DNA from: an uncultured Kiloniellales bacterium
GTDB taxonomy: Bacteria; Pseudomonadota; Alphaproteobacteria; Kiloniellales; JAKSDN01
Assembly: GCA_937974415.1 (NCBI GenBank)
Contig: CALJXB010000336.1
Location: forward strand, 1 to 6,242
Reading direction: 5' to 3'
Length of the DNA: 6,242 nt
The notes beneath the pieces were generated by a model that did no database searches, had not been told where the DNA came from, and saw only the letters and a list, made by a program, of their open reading frames with translations. The position numbers and the translations under genes were made by a program. Shown here piece by piece: positions 1 to 5,450 of the stretch; the first letter of the stretch is position 1; the number at the start of each line of letters is the position of its first letter.

Positions 1-32
1 CTTTCGGATCGATTGACGCCAGGCGTCTGGAC

Positions 33-236
33 TTAGGGTGGGAGGCCGGGCCAGAATGGCCGACTCGTGGCCTTGGACGGCTTCGCTTGAAACAATACCG
101 AGAGCTCTCCGGTCGGGGGCAGAAAAACGGTCTCACCAGCCGGATCGGAAAGCAGGTCCTCCGGCCTGAGAACGCTCCGATTGTCGAGGAAGTACACCGT
201 GTCTTCCAATTTCGTCGCCATCGGTCTTTCCGCCAT
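33..236 (-). CDS. Small hypothetical protein (67 aa), unrecognised
   Basis: I do not recognise this protein. It reads leftward from an ATG at 236-234 to a TAA at 35-33. The main support is a good Shine-Dalgarno sequence (GAGGTGA) a few bases before the start, in the sequence GAGGTGACCAATG. The product begins MAERPMATKLEDTVYFLDN, has an acidic, soluble-looking N-terminal half (LRPEDLLSDPAGE) and a proline-rich C-terminus ending FWPGLPP. No signal peptide, membrane segment or cysteine is seen. A second in-frame ATG (221-219, giving MATKLED) is possible, but the first has the better ribosome site. The gene is divergent from the ParB-like gene and separated from it by 325 bases. At this length in GC-rich DNA a chance frame is possible, so confidence rests on the ribosome site and the non-random, hydrophilic composition. 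Confidence 0.45.
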   Translation of the reverse strand: MAERPMATKLEDTVYFLDNRSVLRPEDLLSDPAGETVFLPPTGELSVLFQAKPSKATSRPFWPGLPP

Positions 237-277
237 TGGTCACCTCACGGGAGCCATGGAACCCAAAGCAACGAACC

Positions 278-287
278 GAAACGTTTC
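278..287. promoter_or_regulatory. 10-base palindrome GAAACGTTTC, possible operator
   Basis: GAAACGTTTC is a perfect palindrome lying 42 bases upstream of the start codon of the leftward small gene, where an operator could act. Its CG-centred form resembles LacI-family operators, but no regulator gene of that family is in the window. A 10-base palindrome can easily occur by chance. Confidence 0.2.
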
Positions 288-500
288 TTGTTATTGATGC
301 GATCATCCTAACGGGACGACCGCCAGCATATCATTTCCAGCGGCCAGCCAGGAACAAACAACCTTGCGCGGGCGCTCGCACCTCGCCCGCCCATCGCCCT
401 AGCCGAAGTCCGGCGCGCGCCCGGTCCGGCCGGCGCTTCGCCGCCGTCAACCGGGGCGGCCGTGAAGACGCCCCGCACGCCTGGGCCGCGACGAGCACCG

Positions 501-516
501 TTAATCTTGCTTTAAC
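501..516 (+). promoter_or_regulatory. CtrA-type binding site upstream of the ParB-like gene
   Basis: The sequence TTAATCTTGCTTTAAC is an exact match to the full CtrA consensus TTAA-N7-TTAA(C), the box bound by the alphaproteobacterial cell-cycle response regulator CtrA. It ends 57 bases before the ATG at 574, in a local AT-rich island within otherwise very GC-rich sequence. This is where CtrA boxes overlapping -35 regions usually lie. A weak -10-like TAAGAT follows at 526-531. Whether CtrA activates or represses here cannot be read from the sequence. Confidence 0.6.
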
Positions 517-573
517 CACAAACTGTAAGATTTCGGATGGCAATCGGCCTCCCTCACCGACTTGGACCAGGTC

Positions 574-1701
574 ATGGCAAGCTCCGAGCGTGACAGTAAA
601 GCGATCCCCGTGCCCGAAGCCCGAGCGGCGAATGCGACGCTCTGCCCATCGGTGGCGGCAGGTCGGACGCCTGCTCGCAAGGGCGCACAGGCGCAAGCTA
701 AGACGGATGCCAAGAAGGGTCCGAGGATCAACTTGGCCCTCGCCGACCCGACCCGTGTCAAAGTCGTGCGGAAATCCCGGACCCCAAGCCCGCCGGCGGA
801 ACAGCGCTCGGGAGCAGCGCCAGGCCCGGAGCCAAAGCTTGAGCGGCCGGCCAGTGGGCCTGAGCGGTCGCAAAACCCTCAAAACACCCTCGTCTGGAGA
901 ACCGTAGCGACGGAGCAGCTGCATTCGAGTTGGCTGCGGCCGCGCACGCCTTACGACGAGGAGACGATCCAAAGCCTGGCGGGCCCTCTTCGAACCGCCG
1001 GCTGGCAACATCCGATCCTGGTCCGGCCCCATCCGGTGATCGCCCGGGACTATGAGATCGTGGTTGGCGAGCTGCCGGCCCAGGCCGCGCGCCGCGCCGG
1101 ACTCGAGGAGGTGACCGTCGTCGTTTGCCGGCTGTCGGATAGGCGGGCACTCGAGTGCGTGCTGCTGGAAGACGCCCGGCGGCCCGACCTGACGCCCTTC
1201 GAGACCGCAGTGGGCTATGGCCAGCTGATCAGAACGTTTCATTATAGCCTCCCGGTTCTGGCCAAACTGGTCGGCAAAAGCGAGCCGCAGGTGGTCCGCA
1301 CCCTGCTTCTGCTCGATTCGTCCAAGGTGGCACGAGACGCGCGGGACGTGCCTGTGGCCTGGCCCGGCGCCGGCCGGCCCTCGACCGCCGCCTCCGGCCC
1401 CGCGGAGCCGGACATCGCTCCGGACATCGCTCCGGACGTCGCTTCGTCCGCTGGCGGTGCGGAAGGCCCCGAGGGGCCCGCCTTAAGCAAGGAGCCCGCC
1501 TTGAGCAAGGAGATGGCCGCACTCGAACGTCATCTTTCCCGTGCCCTCGGGCTCGATGTCGCCGTATCGGCCAAGGGCGGCGAGGGCAGCCTGCAGATCT
1601 CCTATGCGAACCTCAAGCAGCTCGAATGGCTGGTGCGTCATCTGCTGTCGATGGAAGTCCACCGGGAGCCGGCACCGACGTGTCCCGGTTTGGCGGCCTG
1701 A
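574..1701 (+). CDS. ParB/Spo0J-family paralogue lacking the CTP-binding arginines
   Basis: This is a ParB-family DNA-binding protein of 375 residues from the ATG, against about 280-300 for ordinary chromosomal ParB. Residues 1-105 are a basic, alanine/proline-rich, probably disordered tail. The ParB N-terminal domain follows at about 112-200, with 'AGWQHPILVRPHP' (142-154) matching the usual GIxQPIxVR box. Where canonical ParB has YEIIAGERRWRAAxLAGL, this protein has YEIVVGELPAQAARRAGL (160-177), so GERRxRA, the CTP triphosphate-contacting motif, has become GELPAQA. 'EDARRPDLTPFETAVGYGQLI' (199-219) corresponds to the ENxQRxDLxPxExA box, and SLPVLAKLVGKSEPQVVRTLL (225-245) to the helix-turn-helix. 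The usual 'LSxGHAR' segment is absent, replaced by a repeat-bearing linker (about 250-315). A ParB-like C-terminal dimerisation domain (about 316-360, LSRALGLDVAV...LEQL-like) closes the protein. No parA partner and no parS site are in the window. The start is uncertain: a TTG at 562 is also in frame, and neither start has a strong ribosome site. Family assignment is confident; function is not. Confidence 0.85.
   Translation: MASSERDSKAIPVPEARAANATLCPSVAAGRTPARKGAQAQAKTDAKKGPRINLALADPTRVKVVRKSRTPSPPAEQRSGAAPGPEPKLERPASGPERSQNPQNTLVWRTVATEQLHSSWLRPRTPYDEETIQSLAGPLRTAGWQHPILVRPHPVIARDYEIVVGELPAQAARRAGLEEVTVVVCRLSDRRALECVLLEDARRPDLTPFETAVGYGQLIRTFHYSLPVLAKLVGKSEPQVVRTLLLLDSSKVARDARDVPVAWPGAGRPSTAASGPAEPDIAPDIAPDVASSAGGAEGPEGPALSKEPALSKEMAALERHLSRALGLDVAVSAKGGEGSLQISYANLKQLEWLVRHLLSMEVHREPAPTCPGLAA
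1411..1446 (+). repeat. 12-base tandem repeat, three copies, in the ParB-like linker
   Basis: The unit GACATCGCTCCG occurs twice exactly (1411-1422, 1423-1434) and once with two changes (1435-1446, GACGTCGCTTCG). It encodes the in-frame peptide repeat DIAP-DIAP-DVAS in the linker of the ParB-like protein. The unit length keeps the frame, as expected for replication slippage in a tolerant, disordered segment. Confidence 0.85.
1476..1511 (+). repeat. 18-base tandem repeat, two copies, in the ParB-like linker
   Basis: Two adjacent 18-base units (1476-1493 and 1494-1511) differ only at one base (CTTAAG versus CTTGAG) and encode PALSKE twice in a row. Like the neighbouring 12-base repeat, this keeps the frame and lengthens the linker between the helix-turn-helix and the C-terminal domain. 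Confidence 0.85.
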
Positions 1702-1808
1702 ACCAATGGCGATCCGCTTTGGCCCGAAGGTCGCCCCGAAGCGGGAGGAACAGGCTCGAAGCCTCGTTCAAAGGGAACGGCCATCGCGCGGCCGAGAGGA
1801 GTTAGATT

Positions 1809-2186
1809 ATGCCTTATGTCGCCCGCGGCAATAGCGGAGCCATCATCGCGGTATTCAAAGAGGAGAATGAATGCGCGCGCGAGCATGTCAGCCCCGAAAA
1901 TTCGGAGCTTCAGGCTTTCCTGGGTCAGAACAAGACACGTGAGACGCCGCCCCAAGAGCCGGCCAGCCGTTCGAAACTGCACCAGGCTCTCAGGCAATCC
2001 GACGCGGACTTCGTTCGTGTCTTGGACGATCTGGTCTATCTCTTGATCAACAAAGGCGTGATCGTGTTCACGGACCTGCCGAGGGAGGCAAGGACCAAGC
2101 TCATGCTTCGTCGTCGTCTTCGCGACCGGGCGCGCGACCTCGGCGGCCTCGTAGGTGACGCCGAGGAGATTCGATTGTCCCTGTAA
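1809..2186 (+). CDS. Conserved hypothetical protein, 'tryptophan synthase subunit beta-like' family (125 aa)
   Basis: This small soluble protein belongs, as I recall the family, to a set often labelled 'tryptophan synthase subunit beta like protein' in proteobacteria; I recall no experimental function. The features that prompt the match are the opening MPYVARGNSGAIIAVF, an acidic stretch with 'SPENSELQAFL' (28-38), and the conserved core 'LRQSDADFVRVLDDLVYLL' (61-79). After that come 'INKGVIVFTDLPREARTKL' (80-98) and an arginine-rich helix before 'GDAEEIRLSL' at the end. It is far too short to be a TrpB enzyme and has no PLP site, so the database label should not be read as catalytic. The start is fixed by AGAGGAG at 1795-1801, seven bases upstream. 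It lies 107 bases after the ParB-like gene, same strand, with no clear terminator between, so the two may be co-transcribed. There is no cysteine-rich, signal or membrane segment apart from one Cys at residue 22. Confidence 0.8.
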   Translation: MPYVARGNSGAIIAVFKEENECAREHVSPENSELQAFLGQNKTRETPPQEPASRSKLHQALRQSDADFVRVLDDLVYLLINKGVIVFTDLPREARTKLMLRRRLRDRARDLGGLVGDAEEIRLSL

Positions 2187-2246
2187 TCGCGGGCGCCGCT
2201 GCGCACGACCGGGACCGCCAAGCATTCCAAATCCAACGTACGGCTT

Positions 2247-2289
2247 CACCGCCGGATCGGCCTACCCGACTACACCCGGTGGCTTTTTT
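2247..2289 (+). terminator. Candidate rho-independent terminator after the 125-aa gene
   Basis: CACCG (2247-2251) can pair with CGGTG (2277-2281), and a smaller inner stem TCGG/CCGA (2257-2260 with 2266-2269) lies in its loop. The structure is followed within a few bases by six T residues (2284-2289). The stem is short and the loop long, so this is a modest candidate. Its place between a stop codon and a new promoter region supports it. Confidence 0.35.
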
Positions 2290-2296
2290 GGTCTAA

Positions 2297-2313
2297 TATC
2301 TATTGTTTAGATA
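2297..2313. promoter_or_regulatory. 17-base inverted repeat, likely operator of the tolC pair
   Basis: TATCTA-TTGTT-TAGATA is a perfect 6-base inverted repeat with a 5-base spacer. It sits in the AT-rich part of the region, 73 bases before the tolC start. A weak -35-like TTGGTC (2288-2293) and a weak -10-like TACCGT (2312-2317) flank it, so a bound dimer would cover the promoter. The size suits a MarR- or TetR-type repressor, which often control TolC and efflux genes, but no regulator is encoded in the window. Confidence 0.4.
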
Positions 2314-2386
2314 CCGTTTCGCAGAAAAGCGTTGAGTTGCGCCGGCCGGTCGCCCAAACTTTGCGCGGTCGGTTTCGGGGGAATGT

Positions 2387-3742
2387 ATGGTCCGCGTTCG
2401 ATTTTTTCTGGCCACCGCCTTGGCTTGCGTGAGCATCGGCTCGCCGGGGGCGGCGCAGGAATTCTACGAGGCCCTGGCCGCGACCTATCAAACCAATCCG
2501 AGACTGCTGGCCGCCCGGGCGGAATTGCGCGCGGTCAACGAAGGGGTGCCGCAGGAGCTGGCCAACTACCGGCCCTTCGTGAGCCTCGACGGCGAAGGCG
2601 GCGTGCAGGAGATCGACCGGAACGATGGCGACGGCTCGGATACCACCTATCCCTTCGAGATCAGCCTCGGCCTCTCCCAGCCGCTCTATCGCGGCGGGCG
2701 GACCACGGCAGACGTGGCGCGGGCGGAAGCCGAAGTCCAAGCCCAGCGGGCGAGCTTGCGCTCGGTCGAGCAGGCCGTCCTGCTCGATGCGGTCATCGCC
2801 TATATGGACGTCTGGCGCGACGAGGACGTGCTGCGCCTGAACATCAACAATGAAAAGGTTCTGGCTCGCCAGCTCGAGGCGACGAACGACCGCTTCGAGG
2901 TGGGCGAACTCACCCGCACCGACGTGGCCCAGTCGGAAGCGCGCCTGTCGCGCGCGACCGCGGAGCGTATCGGCGCCGCGGGCGACCTGACCGGCAGCCA
3001 GGCAGAGTTCCAGGAGATCGTCGGCAGTCCGCCGGTCTCGGTCGCTCCGCCCGGAGGCGTTCTGGGCCTGCCGGATAACGAGGACGACACCCGCGCCATC
3101 GCCCAGGAAGACAATCCGGATATCTCGGCGGCGCTGTTCGCCGAGCAGGCTGCCTTGCACCAAGTGCGCAGCTCCGTCGGGGAGCTTTATCCGGAAGTCT
3201 CCTTGACGGCCGAGGTGCTGCATTCGGAGAACCAGTTCAGCAGCGATTCCGAGACGGATGCCGCGCGGATCTTCGCCGTCGTCAGTATCCCGCTCTACCA
3301 GCAGGGCTTCGTGTCCAGCCTGGTTCGCGAAGACAAGCAGGCCGCCAACCGGCGGCGCATCGAAGTTATCGAGACGCGCCGGCGGATCCGACAGGAATGC
3401 ACCGATTCCTGGGAGCAATTGATCACGGCCCGCGCCCAGATTCGCGCGTTCACCGACCAAACGCGGGCAACCGAAATCGCGCTGGAAGGGGTTCGCGAGG
3501 AGAACTCGGTCGGACAGCGCACCATTCTCGACGTCCTGGACGCCGAGCAGGAGTTCTTGGACGCGCAAATCAGCCTGACCCGGGCGCAGCGCGACGAAAC
3601 GGTCGCCAGCTTCGTGGTCTTGCAGTGCGTCGGCCGCCTGACGGCGGCCGATCTCGGGCTGCCCGTCGAAGTCTATGATCCGGACGCCGATTATCTGGCG
3701 GTGCGCGACCGCTGGTTCGGATTGACGGCCCCCGGCGAGTAG
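2387..3742 (+). CDS. TolC-family outer-membrane channel protein, copy 1
   Basis: This 451-residue protein is a TolC-type outer membrane factor. Such proteins form a trimeric beta-barrel and alpha-helical tunnel that exports proteins or small molecules when docked to an inner-membrane ABC or RND pump through a periplasmic adaptor. A signal peptide spans residues 1 to about 24 (MVRVRFFLATALA...GAAQ). The two-fold OEP repeat is visible. Barrel-associated motifs are 'QPLYRGG' (98-104) and 'IPLYQQG' (301-307). Hairpin tips are 'VGELTRTDVAQSEARL' (172-187) and 'VGQRTILDVLDAEQEF' (375-390). The tail ends DYLAVRDRWFGL. Mature TolC1 has exactly two cysteines, C338 and C414. The start follows GGGGGA at 2377-2382; an ATG four bases earlier (2383) is out of frame. 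The second tolC begins 27 bases downstream. Substrate and partners are unknown because no adaptor or pump gene is in the window. Confidence 0.93.
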   Translation: MVRVRFFLATALACVSIGSPGAAQEFYEALAATYQTNPRLLAARAELRAVNEGVPQELANYRPFVSLDGEGGVQEIDRNDGDGSDTTYPFEISLGLSQPLYRGGRTTADVARAEAEVQAQRASLRSVEQAVLLDAVIAYMDVWRDEDVLRLNINNEKVLARQLEATNDRFEVGELTRTDVAQSEARLSRATAERIGAAGDLTGSQAEFQEIVGSPPVSVAPPGGVLGLPDNEDDTRAIAQEDNPDISAALFAEQAALHQVRSSVGELYPEVSLTAEVLHSENQFSSDSETDAARIFAVVSIPLYQQGFVSSLVREDKQAANRRRIEVIETRRRIRQECTDSWEQLITARAQIRAFTDQTRATEIALEGVREENSVGQRTILDVLDAEQEFLDAQISLTRAQRDETVASFVVLQCVGRLTAADLGLPVEVYDPDADYLAVRDRWFGLTAPGE

Positions 3743-3769
3743 TCGAGGGTAAACGAAGGAACAGACGTT

Positions 3770-5179
3770 ATGAAAAATCATCCGCTCCCGTTCGATGCGA
3801 TGGCCGCTCTTGCGAGGGTCGTCGTCATTCCCATGGCGGCCGTGGCCCTTGTCGGCTTCGGTGTCTTCAAGGCCGCCGGCGCGGAGAGCCTGAACGAGGC
3901 CCTGGCGGAGGCATATCGGGGAAATCCGACCTTGCTGGCGGCGCGCGCCGAACTGCGCGGCGTCAACGAACGGGTGCCCCAGGAGCTCTCGAACTATCGC
4001 CCGAGCGCCTTCGTCGACGGTCAGGCCGGGGTCGAGCGAATCGACAGCGAGCCCTCCTCGGGCGGCGCCAAGAACAACGAGCCCTGGGAGGTCCTGCTGG
4101 ACGTCGAGCAGCCGCTCTATCGGGGCGGCCGCACGGTCAACGGCGTCGCCCAGGCCGAGGCCGAGGTTCAGGGGCAACGGGCCAGGCTGAAGTCGGTCGA
4201 GCAGCAAGTTCTCTTGTCGGCGGTCAGGGCCTACATGGACGTGTGGCGGGACGAGGCGGTGCTGCAGCTCAATATCAACAACGAGAAGGTGCTGACCCGC
4301 CAGCTCGAGGCGACCCGGGACCGTTTCGACGTGGGCGAGCTGACCCGCACGGACGTGGCCCAATCGGAGTCGCGCCTGTCGCGTGCGACGGCGGAGCGAA
4401 TCGGGGCCGAGGGAGATCTCACGGCGAGCGAGGCGGTCTACCAGGAGGTGATCGGCCAGCCGCCGGATTTGGTCGGCCTGGAGCCGCCGGCCAGCCTGCC
4501 TAGTCTGCCGAACGCCCAGGACGAGGTGGTCCGCGGGGCGATCGAGAACAATCCGGCCGTGACCGGCGCGCGCTTCGACGAGAACGCGGCCGAGCGCCAG
4601 ATCGCCGTGTCGCGGGGCCAGCTCCTGCCGGAGGCCTTCCTATCTGGCGAGGCTCGCCACAGCGAGAACTTCGGCTCCTCGGACAATGAGACCGACGTGG
4701 CCCGCGGGCTTGTCGAAGTGACGGTGCCGGTCTATCAGCAAGGCTTGGTCTCGAGCCAAGTCCGCCAGAGCAAACAGATTTCCGTGCAACGCAAACGCGA
4801 GGTGGAGGAGGCCGCGCGCAGTGCCGAACGCTTTGCCATCGACGCCTGGGCGGGGCTGGAAACCGCCCGGGCCCAGTCTGAATCGTTCCGCGCCGAGGTG
4901 CGGTCCAACGAGATCGCGTTGGAAGGCGTGCGCCAGGAAAACGCCGTCGGCGCGCGCACGATCCTGGACATCCTGGACGCGGAGCAGGAGTTCCTCGATT
5001 CCCAGGTCAGTTTGGTGCGCGCGCGGCGTGACGAGATCGTCGCCAGCTATGCTCTGCTCGCCGCCATCGGCCGCTTGACGGCGCGCGACCTCGAGTTGGC
5101 GGTCGAGGCCTACAATCCCGACGACGATTACCTCGCCGTCCGGAATCGGTGGTTCGGCCTGGATGCGCCTGGACAATAG
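3770..5179 (+). CDS. TolC-family outer-membrane channel protein, copy 2
   Basis: This is a 469-residue TolC-family channel and clear paralogue of the gene just upstream. A good ribosome site (AAGGA, 3756-3760, nine bases before the ATG) fixes the start and gives a long n-region before the hydrophobic signal core (about 17-33, VVVIPMAAVALVGFGVF) with likely cleavage near 'AAGA' (35-38). The motifs are barrel-associated 'QPLYRGG' (114-120) and 'VPVYQQG' (319-325), tips 'VGELTRTDVAQSESRL' (188-203) and 'VGARTILDILDAEQEF' (393-408), and the tail DYLAVRNRWFGL. Residues 142-218 match copy 1 residues 126-202 at 67 of 77 positions by hand count, while the segments preceding and between the hairpins differ much more. 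It has no cysteine; A356 and A432 occupy the places of C338 and C414 in copy 1. Synonymous codons differ widely, so the duplication is old. It is probably co-transcribed with copy 1. Confidence 0.93.
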   Translation: MKNHPLPFDAMAALARVVVIPMAAVALVGFGVFKAAGAESLNEALAEAYRGNPTLLAARAELRGVNERVPQELSNYRPSAFVDGQAGVERIDSEPSSGGAKNNEPWEVLLDVEQPLYRGGRTVNGVAQAEAEVQGQRARLKSVEQQVLLSAVRAYMDVWRDEAVLQLNINNEKVLTRQLEATRDRFDVGELTRTDVAQSESRLSRATAERIGAEGDLTASEAVYQEVIGQPPDLVGLEPPASLPSLPNAQDEVVRGAIENNPAVTGARFDENAAERQIAVSRGQLLPEAFLSGEARHSENFGSSDNETDVARGLVEVTVPVYQQGLVSSQVRQSKQISVQRKREVEEAARSAERFAIDAWAGLETARAQSESFRAEVRSNEIALEGVRQENAVGARTILDILDAEQEFLDSQVSLVRARRDEIVASYALLAAIGRLTARDLELAVEAYNPDDDYLAVRNRWFGLDAPGQ

Positions 5180-5359
5180 AGCTGGATCCGCCTATTGAGG
5201 GCCCCAATGTAATTGGCGTGCGAGACGAGTGGGTCCACTAATTTAAGAGTATTGAGAGGGTGACGCGGCGGTTGGCCAAGCGGGGCCGAGAATCGGCAGG
5301 CAGCGAGGTCTATCTACTACGCATAGTGGTCTGAAATCAAAGATCTCCTATATATGGCG

Positions 5360-5388
5360 TTCAATCGCTTTGATGAGTAAGCTATACT
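5360..5388 (+). promoter_or_regulatory. Candidate sigma-70-type promoter for the ATPase gene
   Basis: TATACT (5383-5388) is a good -10 hexamer, and TTCAAT (5360-5365) is a partial -35 match 17 bases upstream. Transcription would begin near 5395, leaving a leader of about 100 bases before the ATPase start. The match is by eye, and AT-rich sequence produces such pairs easily. Confidence 0.35.
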
Positions 5389-5403
5389 TGATTTCTTCAA
5401 GGC

Positions 5404-5450
5404 GATGCACTCTCCACTCCTTTAGGCTACACTGTATGTTGGGGTGCATT
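5404..5450 (+). other. Possible leader hairpin upstream of the ATPase gene
   Basis: ATGCACTCT (5405-5413) can pair with GGGGTGCAT (5441-5449), with two G-U pairs and a loop of about 27 bases; an extra G-U pair is possible outside. It lies in the inferred 5' leader, 45 bases before the start codon. It has no match to a riboswitch class that I recognise, and a folding program would have to judge its stability. Confidence 0.25.

Larger units (their letters stand above)
237..561. other. Divergent intergenic region, 325 bases
   Basis: This gap lies between the leftward small gene and the ParB-like gene. The left part (about 240-350) is less GC-rich and holds a 10-base palindrome at 278-287. The middle (about 360-490) is very GC-rich with no RNA gene or terminator that I can recognise. 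The right end (about 500-535) turns AT-rich and carries the CtrA-type box. Frames open across the region in several directions lack ribosome sites and look like composition artefacts. I found no convincing -35/-10 pair for the leftward gene. Confidence 0.6.
2187..2386. other. Intergenic region upstream of the TolC pair, 200 bases
   Basis: This region contains a candidate terminator for the upstream gene (2247-2289), then an AT-rich island with a 17-base inverted repeat (2297-2313). The leader to the first tolC gene is GC-rich and includes the 8-base palindrome CCGGCCGG at 2342-2349. I see no coding potential here. Confidence 0.6.

Noticed and set aside
15..27. GACGCC-A-GGCGTC inverted repeat after the leftward small gene as a terminator
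   Set aside because: The one-base centre cannot form an RNA loop without opening the stem, and no T-run follows on the minus strand.
278..287. GAAACGTTTC as a parS site for the ParB-like protein
   Set aside because: The parS consensus is a 16-base palindrome centred on CACGTG (TGTTTCACGTGAAACA). This shorter palindrome has a different centre, and I found no parS match in the window.
512..520. TTAACCACA as a DnaA box overlapping the CtrA site
   Set aside because: It differs from TTATCCACA at one position and stands alone. Without further boxes or an AT-rich unwinding region I do not claim an origin.
236..907. A 223-codon plus-strand frame starting in the divergent gap
   Set aside because: It overlaps the ParB-like gene in another frame, has no clear ribosome site and has the Arg/Pro/Ser-rich composition of out-of-frame GC-rich DNA.
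331..1242. A 303-codon minus-strand frame opposite the ParB-like gene
   Set aside because: It is arginine- and proline-rich antisense translation of a gene with recognisable ParB domains, so it is a composition artefact.
1541..1834. A 97-codon plus-strand frame bridging the ParB-like gene and the 125-aa gene
   Set aside because: It begins inside the ParB C-terminal domain in another frame, with an Arg/Ser/Pro-rich product typical of shifted GC-rich sequence.
2383..2385. ATG four bases before the tolC copy 1 start
   Set aside because: It is in a different frame and would miss the signal peptide and the TolC sequence. The ATG at 2387 gives a proper signal peptide.
2417..2428. ALAC at residues 11-14 of TolC copy 1 as a lipoprotein box
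   Set aside because: Position -3 is alanine rather than leucine and -2 is leucine, and a normal signal peptidase I site follows near GAAQ. The cysteine is most likely just within the signal peptide.
2300..4363. A 687-codon open frame on the minus strand spanning both tolC genes
   Set aside because: It is antisense to two clear TolC genes, its peptide shows matching internal repeats only because the sense genes are paralogues, and GC-rich codon bias keeps such antisense frames open. No family signature or ribosome site supports it.
5355..5370. TGGCGTTCAATCGCTT as a sigma-54 (-24/-12) promoter for the ATPase gene
   Set aside because: The GG and GC elements are nine bases apart instead of ten, and the surrounding bases do not fit TGGCAC-N5-TTGC.
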